From Pseudomonas aegrilactucae (GTDB taxonomy: Bacteria; Pseudomonadota; Gammaproteobacteria; Pseudomonadales; Pseudomonadaceae): a DNA stretch of 54,475 nucleotides. The stretch is from assembly GCF_019168305.1 (NCBI RefSeq), contig NZ_JAHTBI010000088.1, positions 1 through 54,475 on the forward strand, in the 5' to 3' direction. Below, in pieces: positions 1 through 7,675 of the stretch; within the stretch, counting starts at the first letter, position 1; every line of letters begins with the position of its first letter. A program made the translations under genes and the position numbers. The notes under the pieces are model-generated. The model saw nothing but the letters and a program-made list of their open reading frames with translations, had not been told where the DNA came from and made no database searches.

Positions 1-437
1 CCAGCGCCCTGCCCGCCGCCCCGCCCGGCGCCAGCGCCGGCCAGGGCCGGCGCGTGCTGCTGGTGGAGGACAATCCGGTGAACCAGGCGGTCACCCAGGC
101 CATGTTGCGCAGCCTGGGGTTCGAGGTGCATGTCGCCGCCGACGGCGCCCAGGCGGTGGCGCTGGCCAGTGCCGAACGCTTGGCCGCCATCCTGATGGAT
201 TGCCGCTTGCCGATCATCGACGGCTACGAAGCCACCCGGCGTATCCGCCAGATCCCCCATGCCGCGCACATCCCGATCATCGCCCTGACCGCCAATGCGT
301 TGCAGGGGGATCGGGAGCACTGCCTGAGCGCCGGCATGAACGACTACCTGAGCAAGCCGTTCAAACGCACCGACCTGCAGCAGATTCTGCAACGATGGCT
401 GCCCGCCGAGGCATCTGTGACTGGCGATAAATGCTAA
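1..437 (+). CDS. Hybrid sensor histidine kinase, C-terminal receiver domain (partial, 5' end outside window)
   Basis: The frame is open from the first bases (codons from position 3) to a stop at 435-437, so this is the end of a longer protein. The visible part is a short Ala/Pro linker followed by one complete receiver domain: RVLLVEDNPVN with the acidic pair, LMDCRLPIIDG with the phospho-acceptor Asp, IIALTAN with the switch Thr, and YLSKPF with the conserved Lys. The VNQAV and ALQGDREHCLSAGMNDYLSKP signatures are typical of receivers at the C-terminus of BarA-like hybrid kinases, so a kinase core probably lies upstream; that is inference. A stand-alone regulator starting at the GTG at 54 is possible but less likely because the frame stays open upstream. 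Confidence 0.8.
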   Translation, partial: SALPAAPPGASAGQGRRVLLVEDNPVNQAVTQAMLRSLGFEVHVAADGAQAVALASAERLAAILMDCRLPIIDGYEATRRIRQIPHAAHIPIIALTANALQGDREHCLSAGMNDYLSKPFKRTDLQQILQRWLPAEASVTGDKC

Positions 438-496
438 AGTGCGGCAGTCTTACAGACTGAACCGGGCCCTTGTCGGGCTTGTCATAAAATTTTCAG

Positions 497-510
497 TGCA
501 CAAGTGTACA
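497..510. promoter_or_regulatory. Imperfect palindrome in the fabA upstream region
   Basis: TGCACAAGTGTACA lies about 130 bases before fabA and reads nearly the same on both strands (10 of 14 positions). In P. aeruginosa the TetR-family regulator DesT is reported to bind upstream of fabAB, so this could be an operator, but I cannot match it firmly to the DesT consensus. The rest of 438-642 shows no clear promoter to me apart from the fabA ribosome binding site. Confidence 0.25.
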
Positions 511-642
511 TCTTCGTTCGCTGTGCTGTGACTTTCACTACAACGCAATAGTCTATGTGTAGGCTGCCGCCCCAAGCCTGAGGCTTTTGGGTCGGTCGGG
601 AAGATCTACCCCGTGCCGCACGGTGACTATTGAGGAGCTCGC

Positions 643-1158
643 ATGACCAAACAAAACGCCTTTACCCGGGAAGACCTGCTGCGCTGCAGTCGCGGTGAGC
701 TGTTCGGCCCAGGTAACGCGCAACTGCCCGCCCCGAACATGCTGATGGTGGATCGCATCACGCATATCAGTGAAGAGGGTGGCAAGTACGGCAAGGGTGA
801 ATTGGTCGCCGAGCTGGATATCACTCCAGAGCTGTGGTTCTTCGCCTGCCACTTCGAGGGCGACCCGGTGATGCCAGGCTGCCTGGGCCTGGATGCCATG
901 TGGCAACTGGTCGGCTTCTTCCTGGGCTGGCAGGGTCTGCCAGGCCGTGGCCGCGCCCTGGGTTCGGGCGAGGTGAAATTCTTCGGTCAGGTCCTGCCGA
1001 CCGCCAAGAAGGTCACCTATAACATCCATATCAAGCGCGTCCTGAAAGGCAAGCTGAACATGGCCATCGCCGATGGCTCGGTCAGCGTCGACGGCCGCGA
1101 GATCTACACCGCCGAAGGCCTTCGGGTCGGTGTATTTACCTCCACTGAAAATTTCTAA
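643..1158 (+). CDS. fabA: 3-hydroxydecanoyl-[ACP] dehydratase/isomerase FabA
   Basis: This enzyme dehydrates 3-hydroxydecanoyl-ACP and isomerises trans-2- to cis-3-decenoyl-ACP, the branch point of anaerobic unsaturated fatty acid synthesis in the cytoplasm. The product has 171 residues, the normal family length. The catalytic His70 (in FACHFEGDPVMPG) and Asp84 (in GLDAMWQ) fall at the same numbers as in E. coli FabA. The ATG at 643 follows a clear GAGGAG ribosome binding site. fabB starts 11 bases after the stop, so the two form the fabAB operon usual in Pseudomonas. Identification is certain from the motifs and the partner gene. Confidence 0.98.
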   Translation: MTKQNAFTREDLLRCSRGELFGPGNAQLPAPNMLMVDRITHISEEGGKYGKGELVAELDITPELWFFACHFEGDPVMPGCLGLDAMWQLVGFFLGWQGLPGRGRALGSGEVKFFGQVLPTAKKVTYNIHIKRVLKGKLNMAIADGSVSVDGREIYTAEGLRVGVFTSTENF

Positions 1159-1169
1159 GGGTTATTCGC

Positions 1170-2390
1170 ATGCGCCGCGTCGTAATCACAGGTCTGGGCA
1201 TCGTATCGTGCCTGGGCAATGACAAAGAGACCGTCTCCGAAAACCTGCGTAAAAGCCGTCCGGGCATCCGTTTCAACCCGGACTACAAGGAAATGGGGCT
1301 GCGCAGCCAGGTTTCCGGTTCCATCGACCTGAACCTCGAAGAGCTGATCGACCGCAAGGTCTTCCGCTTTGTTGGTCATGCCGCTGCGTACGCCTACCTG
1401 GCGATGCAGGACGCGATCAAGGACTCGGGCCTGACCGAAGAGCAGGTGTCCAACCCGCGTACCGGCCTGATCGCCGGCTCCGGCGGCGCGTCCACCCTGA
1501 ACCAGATGGAAGCGCTGGACATCCTGCGCGAGAAAGGCGTCAAGCGTGTTGGCCCGTACCGCGTCACGCGGACCATGAGCAGCACCGTGTCGGCGTGCCT
1601 GGCCACTCCGTTCAAGATCAAGGGCCTGAACTACTCCATCGCCTCGGCGTGCGCCACCAGCGCACACTGCATCGGTACCGCGATGGAACAGATCCAGATG
1701 GGCAAGCAGGACATCGTGTTCGCCGGCGGCGGTGAAGAGGAGCACTGGAGCCAGTCGTTCCTGTTCGACGCCATGGGCGCCCTGTCCAGCAAGCGCAACG
1801 ACACCCCGGAACAAGCCTCGCGCGCCTACGATGCCGACCGTGACGGTTTCGTCATCGCTGGCGGTGGCGGCATGGTGGTGGTCGAGGAGCTGGAGCACGC
1901 GCTGGCCCGCGGTGCGAAGATCTACGCCGAAATCGTCGGTTACGGCGCCACCTCCGATGGCTACGACATGGTTGCCCCGAGCGGCGAAGGCGCGATCCGC
2001 TGCATGCAGCAGGCGCTGTCCACTGTCGACACCCCGATCGACTACCTCAATACCCACGGCACCTCGACCCCGGTAGGTGACGTTGCGGAAATGAAAGGCG
2101 TGCGTGAAGTGTTTGGCGACAAGGCCCCGGCCATCAGCTCGACCAAGAGCCTGTCGGGTCACTCGCTGGGCGCTGCAGGTGTTCACGAGGCGATCTACTG
2201 CATGCTGATGATGGAAGGCAACTTCATTGCCGGCTCCGCCAACATCGACGAGCTGGACCCGGCAGTCGCCGACCTGCCGGTGCTGCGTGAAACCCGCGAG
2301 AACGCCAAGATCGATACCGTGATGAGCAACAGCTTCGGTTTCGGCGGCACCAATGCCACCCTGGTGCTCAAGCGCTGGGCAGGCAAGTAA
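1170..2390 (+). CDS. fabB: 3-oxoacyl-[ACP] synthase I FabB
   Basis: This beta-ketoacyl-ACP synthase elongates the cis-3-decenoyl-ACP made by FabA. The product has 406 residues, the normal size. The Cys-His-His triad is visible: Cys161 in SACATSAHC, His296 in NTHGTSTPVGD and His331 in KSLSGHSLGAAG. The glycine-rich C-terminal SFGFGGTNATLVL motif is intact. The gene is the second of the fabA-fabB operon and is followed by a strong intrinsic terminator at 2416-2445. Confidence 0.98.
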   Translation: MRRVVITGLGIVSCLGNDKETVSENLRKSRPGIRFNPDYKEMGLRSQVSGSIDLNLEELIDRKVFRFVGHAAAYAYLAMQDAIKDSGLTEEQVSNPRTGLIAGSGGASTLNQMEALDILREKGVKRVGPYRVTRTMSSTVSACLATPFKIKGLNYSIASACATSAHCIGTAMEQIQMGKQDIVFAGGGEEEHWSQSFLFDAMGALSSKRNDTPEQASRAYDADRDGFVIAGGGGMVVVEELEHALARGAKIYAEIVGYGATSDGYDMVAPSGEGAIRCMQQALSTVDTPIDYLNTHGTSTPVGDVAEMKGVREVFGDKAPAISSTKSLSGHSLGAAGVHEAIYCMLMMEGNFIAGSANIDELDPAVADLPVLRETRENAKIDTVMSNSFGFGGTNATLVLKRWAGK

Positions 2391-2415
2391 GCCGGGGCTA
2401 GTCCCTTGCGGTGAA

Positions 2416-2444
2416 AACGCCCCGACTGGTTCGGGGCGTTTTTG
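2416..2444 (+). terminator. Intrinsic terminator of fabAB
   Basis: AACGCCCCGA (2416-2425) pairs with TCGGGGCGTT (2431-2440) around a 5-base loop and runs into a T tract. It lies 25 bases after the fabB stop. Confidence 0.92.
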
Positions 2445-2462
2445 TTTGCGGCTTTCGGGCCT

Positions 2463-2484
2463 CTTCGCTGGCAAGCCCGCGAAG
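2463..2484. repeat. REP-like palindrome
   Basis: CTTCGC...GCGAAG around TGGCAAGCCC resembles the REP elements dispersed in P. putida genomes. It lies between the convergent ends of fabB and the chemoreceptor gene. Related sequences occur at 6819, 14001 and 27135 in this window. Confidence 0.55.
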
Positions 2485-2505
2485 GGCGCAACCCAACATC
2501 CAGCC

Positions 2506-4131
2506 TTACACCGAAAACCTGCCCACCAGTGTATTGAGCTCGACCGCCAGCTGCGACAGCGCCTGGCTCGCCGCACTGGTCTGGTTGGCCCCCGCCGAAC
2601 TCTGCAACGCCAGGTCGCGAATATTGGTCAGGTTGCGGTCCACCTCCCGCGCCACCTGCGCCTGCTGCTCCGAGGCGCTGGCGATCACCAGGTTGCGCTC
2701 GTTGATCAGGCTGATGGCGCGGGCGATCTCTTCCAGCGCCTCACCGGCCGCATGGGCGCCCTCAAGGGTGCCCTGGGCACGCTGGTTGGTCTGTTGCATG
2801 CCCTCCACCGCCCGGTCGGAACCGTGCTGAATGCCGCCGATCATCTGCTCGATTTCCCGCGTGGACTGCTGAGTACGGTGGGCCAGCGCCCGCACCTCAT
2901 CGGCCACCACCGCAAAGCCGCGCCCGGCATCCCCGGCACGCGCCGCCTCGATGGCCGCGTTCAACGCCAGCAAATTGGTCTGCTCGGCGATCGCCCCGAT
3001 CACATCCAGCACCTTGGTGATGCCATGCACCTGCTGCGCCAGTTGCCCGACCTGCTCGGCATTGGCGGTGACACCGCTGGCCAGCGCCTCGATCGAGGCC
3101 ACGGTCTGGCGCACCTGCTCACGCCCCTGGCGCGCAATGCGGTCCGATTCGCGTGACGCCTCGGAGGTAGCCACCGCGTTGCTCGCCACCTCCTCCACCG
3201 CGGCAGTCATCTGGTTGACCGCCGTGGCAGCCTGCTCGATCTCCTGGGTTTGCTGATGCAGGCCACGGGTAGCGTCTTCGGTCACCGCACTGAGCTCCTC
3301 CGAGGCCGATGCCAACTGATTGGAGGAGTCGGAAATGCGCCCGATGGTGTCGCGCAGGCTCTGCTGCATCTGCTTCAAGGCCGCCTGCAGGCGCGCCGGC
3401 TCGTCACTGCCCTGCACGCTGATCTGCGGCGTAAGGTCGCCGGTGGCGACCACCTCGGCCACCCGCAGCGATTGCGCCAGCGGGCGCACAATGCTGCGGG
3501 TCAGGGTCAAGGCCAGCACCACGGTCAGCACCAGCGCCGCCCCCAGCAAGGCGACCACCCACACCCGCGCACGGCTGTACACCGCCTCGGCAAGGTCGGT
3601 GGCGGTATTGGCGTGCTGGTTGTTGAGGGCGATGAGTTCGTTGAGGGCAGCGGTCAACTGGTCGGCCAGCTGGTTCATTTCACCGTTCACCAGGGTGGTT
3701 GCCGCGTCGAGCTGGCCTTGCAGCGCCAGCTGCGTGACCTGCGCCTGGTAGGCGAGGTACTGCTGCTCGAGCTTGAGGTAGCGGTCGAACAATGCCTGCT
3801 CCTCAGGCAGTACGATCAGCGCCTGGTAGGCTTGCTGGGCCTCGCCCAGGGCGGTCTTGATCTCGTCGATACGCGCGCTGTTCTGCTGCTGGGCCACGCT
3901 GTCGCTGTTGAGCAGCAGGCGCAGGGTCAGCGCGCGCACGCGGAACATGTCCTGGCTGATCTGCCCCACCGAAATCACACTGGGCAGCCAGTTGCTGTCC
4001 ACCTGCTCGGACTGCTGGCGCATGCTGGTCATCTGCATCAGCGAGAACACCCCCAATGCAAACACCAGCAACGCCACCAGGCCAAATCCCAGGCCGGCCC
4101 GTGGCGCAATGTTCAAACGTCTCAGACTCAT
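2506..4131 (-). CDS. Methyl-accepting chemotaxis protein (4HB sensor, HAMP, MA domain)
   Basis: This is an inner-membrane chemoreceptor of 541 residues. A first membrane segment at about 14-33 (LGFGLVALLVFALGVFSL) and a second at about 190-212 (VWVVALLGAALVLTVVLALT) flank a periplasmic region predicted to be a four-helix bundle. A HAMP linker follows, then a cytoplasmic MA signalling domain with the highly conserved hairpin tip EQTNLLALNAAIEAARAG and GRGFAVVADEVRALA that contacts CheA and CheW. The ligand cannot be told from the sequence. The ATG at 4131 has an AAGGAA site just upstream. The gene is monocistronic and convergent with fabB. Confidence 0.95.
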   Translation of the reverse strand: MSLRRLNIAPRAGLGFGLVALLVFALGVFSLMQMTSMRQQSEQVDSNWLPSVISVGQISQDMFRVRALTLRLLLNSDSVAQQQNSARIDEIKTALGEAQQAYQALIVLPEEQALFDRYLKLEQQYLAYQAQVTQLALQGQLDAATTLVNGEMNQLADQLTAALNELIALNNQHANTATDLAEAVYSRARVWVVALLGAALVLTVVLALTLTRSIVRPLAQSLRVAEVVATGDLTPQISVQGSDEPARLQAALKQMQQSLRDTIGRISDSSNQLASASEELSAVTEDATRGLHQQTQEIEQAATAVNQMTAAVEEVASNAVATSEASRESDRIARQGREQVRQTVASIEALASGVTANAEQVGQLAQQVHGITKVLDVIGAIAEQTNLLALNAAIEAARAGDAGRGFAVVADEVRALAHRTQQSTREIEQMIGGIQHGSDRAVEGMQQTNQRAQGTLEGAHAAGEALEEIARAISLINERNLVIASASEQQAQVAREVDRNLTNIRDLALQSSAGANQTSAASQALSQLAVELNTLVGRFSV

Positions 4132-4271
4132 CTTCCGGTTCCTTCCAAAAGCGCTGCATCGGTCATGCAGCTGACGTGCTTAATAGAAGGTATCGGCCCT
4201 TGAGATTTTTGCGTAAGACGAAAAGGTGATATCAAAGCGCCCGGTGATTGCGAGGCCCTGCCCCTCAGCCG

Positions 4272-4736
4272 TTATTGAACGCTGAAACGCTGCTCGGCCA
4301 GCAGACGGTCGCCCTGGAACACCATGAAGTGCCATTGGCCCTTGACCACCTCGTGGTTTTCGGTGAACTCATAGGCCATCACATCCTGCGGCGCACCGGG
4401 CACCAGTTTCTGCACCACTTCGAACTTGTCATGGCGCTTGCCGTCGGGCGTGACCACGCCCGGGGTCAGGTACAGCAGCGTCAATGGCGTGTCTTCAGCC
4501 ACCTTGCCCTCCAGGCGGTAGCGCAGGCCGAACTTGCTGCCCAGCCGGGCCGGTACCTGATCGGTGTGGGTGATGGTCTGGTTGGTTTGCGCCAGCACGC
4601 GCTCACCAGGCTTGAAATCCTGGTGACGGGTTTCGAACACGCCGTACTCCACCGGCCCCTGCACGCGCACCTCGGCGCCAGCCACCGCGCTCACCAGCAT
4701 CAGCGCAGCCACGGCGCCCAAACGACTCTTCAACAT
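4272..4736 (-). CDS. Exported DUF3859 domain protein
   Basis: A 154-residue protein with a typical signal peptide (MLKSRLGAVAALMLVSAVAGAE), so it is probably periplasmic. The mature part is a single beta-rich domain like DUF3859: VEYGVFETR near the start, GLRYRLEGKV in the middle and FTENHEVVKGQWHFMVFQGDRLLAEQRF at the end. No enzymatic residues stand out and the function is unknown. The ATG at 4736 has a GGGAGA site; the longer frame reading back to 4994 would place the signal peptide internally and is rejected. An amidohydrolase gene lies 74 bases upstream on the same strand. Confidence 0.85.
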   Translation of the reverse strand: MLKSRLGAVAALMLVSAVAGAEVRVQGPVEYGVFETRHQDFKPGERVLAQTNQTITHTDQVPARLGSKFGLRYRLEGKVAEDTPLTLLYLTPGVVTPDGKRHDKFEVVQKLVPGAPQDVMAYEFTENHEVVKGQWHFMVFQGDRLLAEQRFSVQ

Positions 4737-4810
4737 ACCGCTCTCCCTCTGGGTTGATGGCGGCAGGCTAGGCAGCTTGCATGACAGGTTGATGACATCA
4801 ACGTGACTCA

Positions 4811-5815
4811 TCAGCGTGACCTGGGCAGTATCGCCAGGAAGTTGTCCCTGGCCACCTTCTGCGCCACCTCGGCCGGCAAGGCGTCGAGGAACGGATCGAA
4901 GCTGTGCAGTTGTTCGCCCAGGCTGTTGAACCGCCCTACCACGTCCGAGCCGAGCATGAAGCGCTCTGGAAAGCGTTGCACCAGGGCTAGCCACTCGGCC
5001 CTCGGCACCCCCTTTTCATCCAGCAGGTAAGGCTGCAGCACGCTCCAGGACAGGTCGATGTACAGGTTCGGATAGGCGTCGAGCATGCGCGTCAGGGTCG
5101 GCAGCAGGAAATCCAGCAGGGTCTGGTGCCGATGGATCTCCATGCTGGTGCCGGCATGCGCCCAGATGAAGCGGGTGTGCGGGTGGTTGCGCAGCGGCTC
5201 TTCGATTTCGGCCAGGTACAGCGGGTTGCGCTCGCGCTTGGAGGTGATGTTGGAATGAATCAGCACCGGCATGTCGTGTTCGGCCGCCAGGTGATAGATG
5301 AGGGTGAGCGCTTCGTTGTTGGCCCGCGGGGTGTCGCCGCTGGTCAGCGCCGTAAGGTCGTCGTGACGGGTGAACACCTCGCCGATGCCCTGCCACAGGC
5401 CAGGGTAGAGTTCGAGCATGCGCTCGATATGGGTGGCCGCGTTCTTGTCCACCGGGTTGAAGCCGGTCAGAAACGGATGAAAACGACGACGCTGAGCCTC
5501 AGGCAATTTCTGCAAGGCCGCCGCCACGTAGATATCGGTGGCGCTGTACCAATAGGCATCGGCATCGTCACCGGCGTAGTAGCGCGGCCGTTTGGGCTCG
5601 TCCTCATGCCATTTCTTGGCCACCGAGACCCCGGAAATCATCGACTGGTCGATGCGTGCCGCGTCCATGGCCTTGAGCAGCTCGTCCATGCCGGCACTTT
5701 CCTGGAAGAAATCGACGTAATGCAGGTGCGCGTCGCTGTAGCGATACTCCCGCGCCTGGGCCGTACCCACCAGCATCCCTGACAACAACAGCCATCCCAG
5801 CCTTCTGGCAACCAT
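4811..5815 (-). CDS. Exported amidohydrolase (amidohydrolase_2 family, TIM-barrel)
   Basis: A 334-residue protein with an N-terminal signal peptide ending near GTAQARE. The mature protein starts with the metal-binding HxH of amidohydrolase-2 proteins (YSDAHLHYVDFF). Later candidate metal or active-site motifs are PVLIHSN, RFIWAHAGTS and FMLGSDVVGRF with the late Asp. The family hydrolyses or decarboxylates ring and amide substrates; the substrate here is unknown. Export to the periplasm is unusual for the family as a whole. It may be co-transcribed with the DUF3859 gene. The 114 bases up to the divergent pirin gene should hold both promoters, but I see no clear consensus. Confidence 0.85.
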   Translation of the reverse strand: MVARRLGWLLLSGMLVGTAQAREYRYSDAHLHYVDFFQESAGMDELLKAMDAARIDQSMISGVSVAKKWHEDEPKRPRYYAGDDADAYWYSATDIYVAAALQKLPEAQRRRFHPFLTGFNPVDKNAATHIERMLELYPGLWQGIGEVFTRHDDLTALTSGDTPRANNEALTLIYHLAAEHDMPVLIHSNITSKRERNPLYLAEIEEPLRNHPHTRFIWAHAGTSMEIHRHQTLLDFLLPTLTRMLDAYPNLYIDLSWSVLQPYLLDEKGVPRAEWLALVQRFPERFMLGSDVVGRFNSLGEQLHSFDPFLDALPAEVAQKVARDNFLAILPRSR

Positions 5816-5929
5816 CGCATTCCCCTTGTAGACGTCAGACAGGATAGACCCACCGCCGAGCGCAACGGTTCAGCCCTGGCGGCAGGCGGGTTATGCTTCG
5901 CGTCATTCCCCTCTGGCCTGGAGCCTGTG

Positions 5930-6790
5930 ATGAACCCTCCCCTGGTGATCCGCCCGCGTGCCGAGGCCGTCGAAGGCCAGCCCATCCTGCGCCCGCTGCC
6001 GTCGGCCAAGTGCCGCAGCGTCGGGCCGTTCGTGTTCTTCGACCATATGCTTGAGACCGACTATGCGCCGGGGCATGGCATGGACATCCGCCAGCATCCG
6101 CATATCGGCCTGTCCACCCTCACCTACCTGTTCGAGGGCGAACTGCAGCACAGGGACAGCCTGGGCTCGGACCAGCGGGTCAAGCCCGGCGAGGTCAGCT
6201 GGATGACCGCCGGCAGCGCGGTGGCGCACGTGGAACGCACCCCGGCAGACGTGCTGGCACAGCCCAAGCGCCTGCATGGGCTGCAGGTGTGGCTGGCCTC
6301 GCCCAAGGCGCATGAACAGGGGCCGGGGCATTACAGCCATCACCCGGCAAGCAGCCTGCCCTGCAGCGAGGCGATGGGCGTGCGCATCCGCATGATCGCC
6401 GGCAGCGGGTTCTGCCTCACCTCACCGGTACCGGTGCTGTCGCCGACCCTGTATGCCGAAGTGCACATGCAGGCCGCGACCACCCTGCTGATTGCAGATG
6501 AGCATGCAGAGCGTGCCATCTATGTGATTGACGGTGAGGCGAGCCTGAACGATGAGGCGCTGGAACCGTGCAGCCTGGTGGTGCTGCCCGCAGGCGAAGC
6601 GATGAGCCTGTATGCCGACAGCGACTGCCACCTGGTGGTGATCGGGGGTGCAGCGCTGGATGGGCCGCGGCGGATGAACTGGAATTTCGTGGCCAGTGAC
6701 CCGGCGCTGATCGAGCAGGCGCGGGCACGCTGGGCAGCCGGAGACTGGCCGGTGGTGCCGGGTGAGATCGGACGGATCGAGTTGCCCTGA
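5930..6790 (+). CDS. Pirin family protein (bicupin)
   Basis: A 286-residue cytoplasmic protein with the two-cupin pirin fold. The N-terminal cupin has the pirin signature VGPFVFFDHM, GMDIRQHPHIGLSTLTYLFEGE with the metal-binding His residues, and the GEVSWMTAGSAVAHVE segment. The C-terminal pirin domain follows (SPTLYAEVHM, then RAIYVIDGEASL). Bacterial pirins are described as quercetinase-like dioxygenases or as modulators of central metabolism; the role here is unknown. The ATG at 5930 is preferred over the GTG three bases earlier; a GGAG site precedes it. Confidence 0.92.
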   Translation: MNPPLVIRPRAEAVEGQPILRPLPSAKCRSVGPFVFFDHMLETDYAPGHGMDIRQHPHIGLSTLTYLFEGELQHRDSLGSDQRVKPGEVSWMTAGSAVAHVERTPADVLAQPKRLHGLQVWLASPKAHEQGPGHYSHHPASSLPCSEAMGVRIRMIAGSGFCLTSPVPVLSPTLYAEVHMQAATTLLIADEHAERAIYVIDGEASLNDEALEPCSLVVLPAGEAMSLYADSDCHLVVIGGAALDGPRRMNWNFVASDPALIEQARARWAAGDWPVVPGEIGRIELP

Positions 6791-6799
6791 GCTTGCTGC

Positions 6800-6832
6800 G
6801 ACCGCTACGCGGTCGTTCGCTGGCAAGCCAGC
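6800..6832. repeat. Two adjacent hairpins, REP-like
   Basis: GACCGC-tac-GCGGTC (6800-6814) is followed by GCTGGC-aa-GCCAGC (6819-6832) and CTCCCACAGG. This is the usual layout of P. putida-type REP units, here between the convergent pirin and dienelactone hydrolase genes. It could also help to terminate either gene. Confidence 0.6.
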
Positions 6833-6893
6833 TCCCACAGGGATGGCGCCGTCTTTGAGAGCGCCACCGTACCTGCAGGAGCCTGCCGGCCCC

Positions 6894-7619
6894 TCAGGCC
6901 TGGAACACTTCCTGAAGCAGGTTGTGCATCGCCTGGTACGCCCGCTTGGACGTCCTGGCGTCGTACTTCATCTTGCCTGGTACGTTTGCCGCCGGGTCGG
7001 TGAATGAATGCACCGCGCCACCGTAGCTGATCAATTGCCAATCGACCCTGGCCGCATTCATCTCCGCCTCGAACGCCGGCAGCTGCTCGCGCGGCACCAG
7101 CGGATCGTCCGCGCCATGCAACACCAGCACCGAACCCTTGATCTTGCGGGCATCCGCCACGTTCGGCGTATCCAGCGTGCCATGGAAGGACACCACCGCA
7201 TCGAGCGGCGCACCATGGCGGGCCAGCTCCAGCGCACAGCAGCCGCCAAAGCAGAAGCCGAACGCGGCCAGCTTGCCAGGGGTCAGCACCGCACGGGACT
7301 GCCCCAGCAGTTGATCCAGCGCCGCCTGCATGCGCTTGCGCAGTTCGGCACGGTCATTTTTCAGCGGCATCATCGCGGCCCCCGCCTGGTCGGCGTTGTC
7401 CGGACGCACCGACTGACCATACAGGTCGGCAATCAGCACGACATAGCCCTGCGCCGCGACCGCCTTGGCGATACGCTCGGCCCCTTCGCCGATGCCCATC
7501 CAGTTCGGCGCCATCACCAGGCCCGGCTGCTCCTTGGCGCCGTGGGTGTACACCAGGCGGCTTTCAAACGGCTTGCCCGCGATGTGATACACCAGCGACT
7601 CGATTGTGACGTTGCTCAT
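6894..7619 (-). CDS. Dienelactone hydrolase family protein
   Basis: A 241-residue alpha/beta hydrolase. The nucleophile is a Cys in GFCFGGCCALELA, as in dienelactone hydrolases rather than Ser esterases. The acid lies in VLHGADDPLVP and the His in GGAVHSFTDP. The family opens dienelactone rings during chloroaromatic breakdown, but many members, including this stand-alone copy, have unknown natural substrates. The ATG at 7619 follows a strong AAGGAGGGG site, which decides the start over the earlier codon at 7637. Confidence 0.9.
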   Translation of the reverse strand: MSNVTIESLVYHIAGKPFESRLVYTHGAKEQPGLVMAPNWMGIGEGAERIAKAVAAQGYVVLIADLYGQSVRPDNADQAGAAMMPLKNDRAELRKRMQAALDQLLGQSRAVLTPGKLAAFGFCFGGCCALELARHGAPLDAVVSFHGTLDTPNVADARKIKGSVLVLHGADDPLVPREQLPAFEAEMNAARVDWQLISYGGAVHSFTDPAANVPGKMKYDARTSKRAYQAMHNLLQEVFQA

Positions 7620-7640
7620 GAACCCCTCCTTGCACAATGA

Positions 7641-7664
7641 AAAAAGCCCGCCGAAGCGGGCTTT
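7641..7664 (-). terminator. Intrinsic terminator of htpG
   Basis: On the minus strand AAAGCCCGC pairs with GCGGGCTTT around a TTCG tetraloop, followed by a T run. It begins about 12 bases after the htpG stop. Confidence 0.9.
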
Positions 7665-7675
7665 CCTGCAACTGC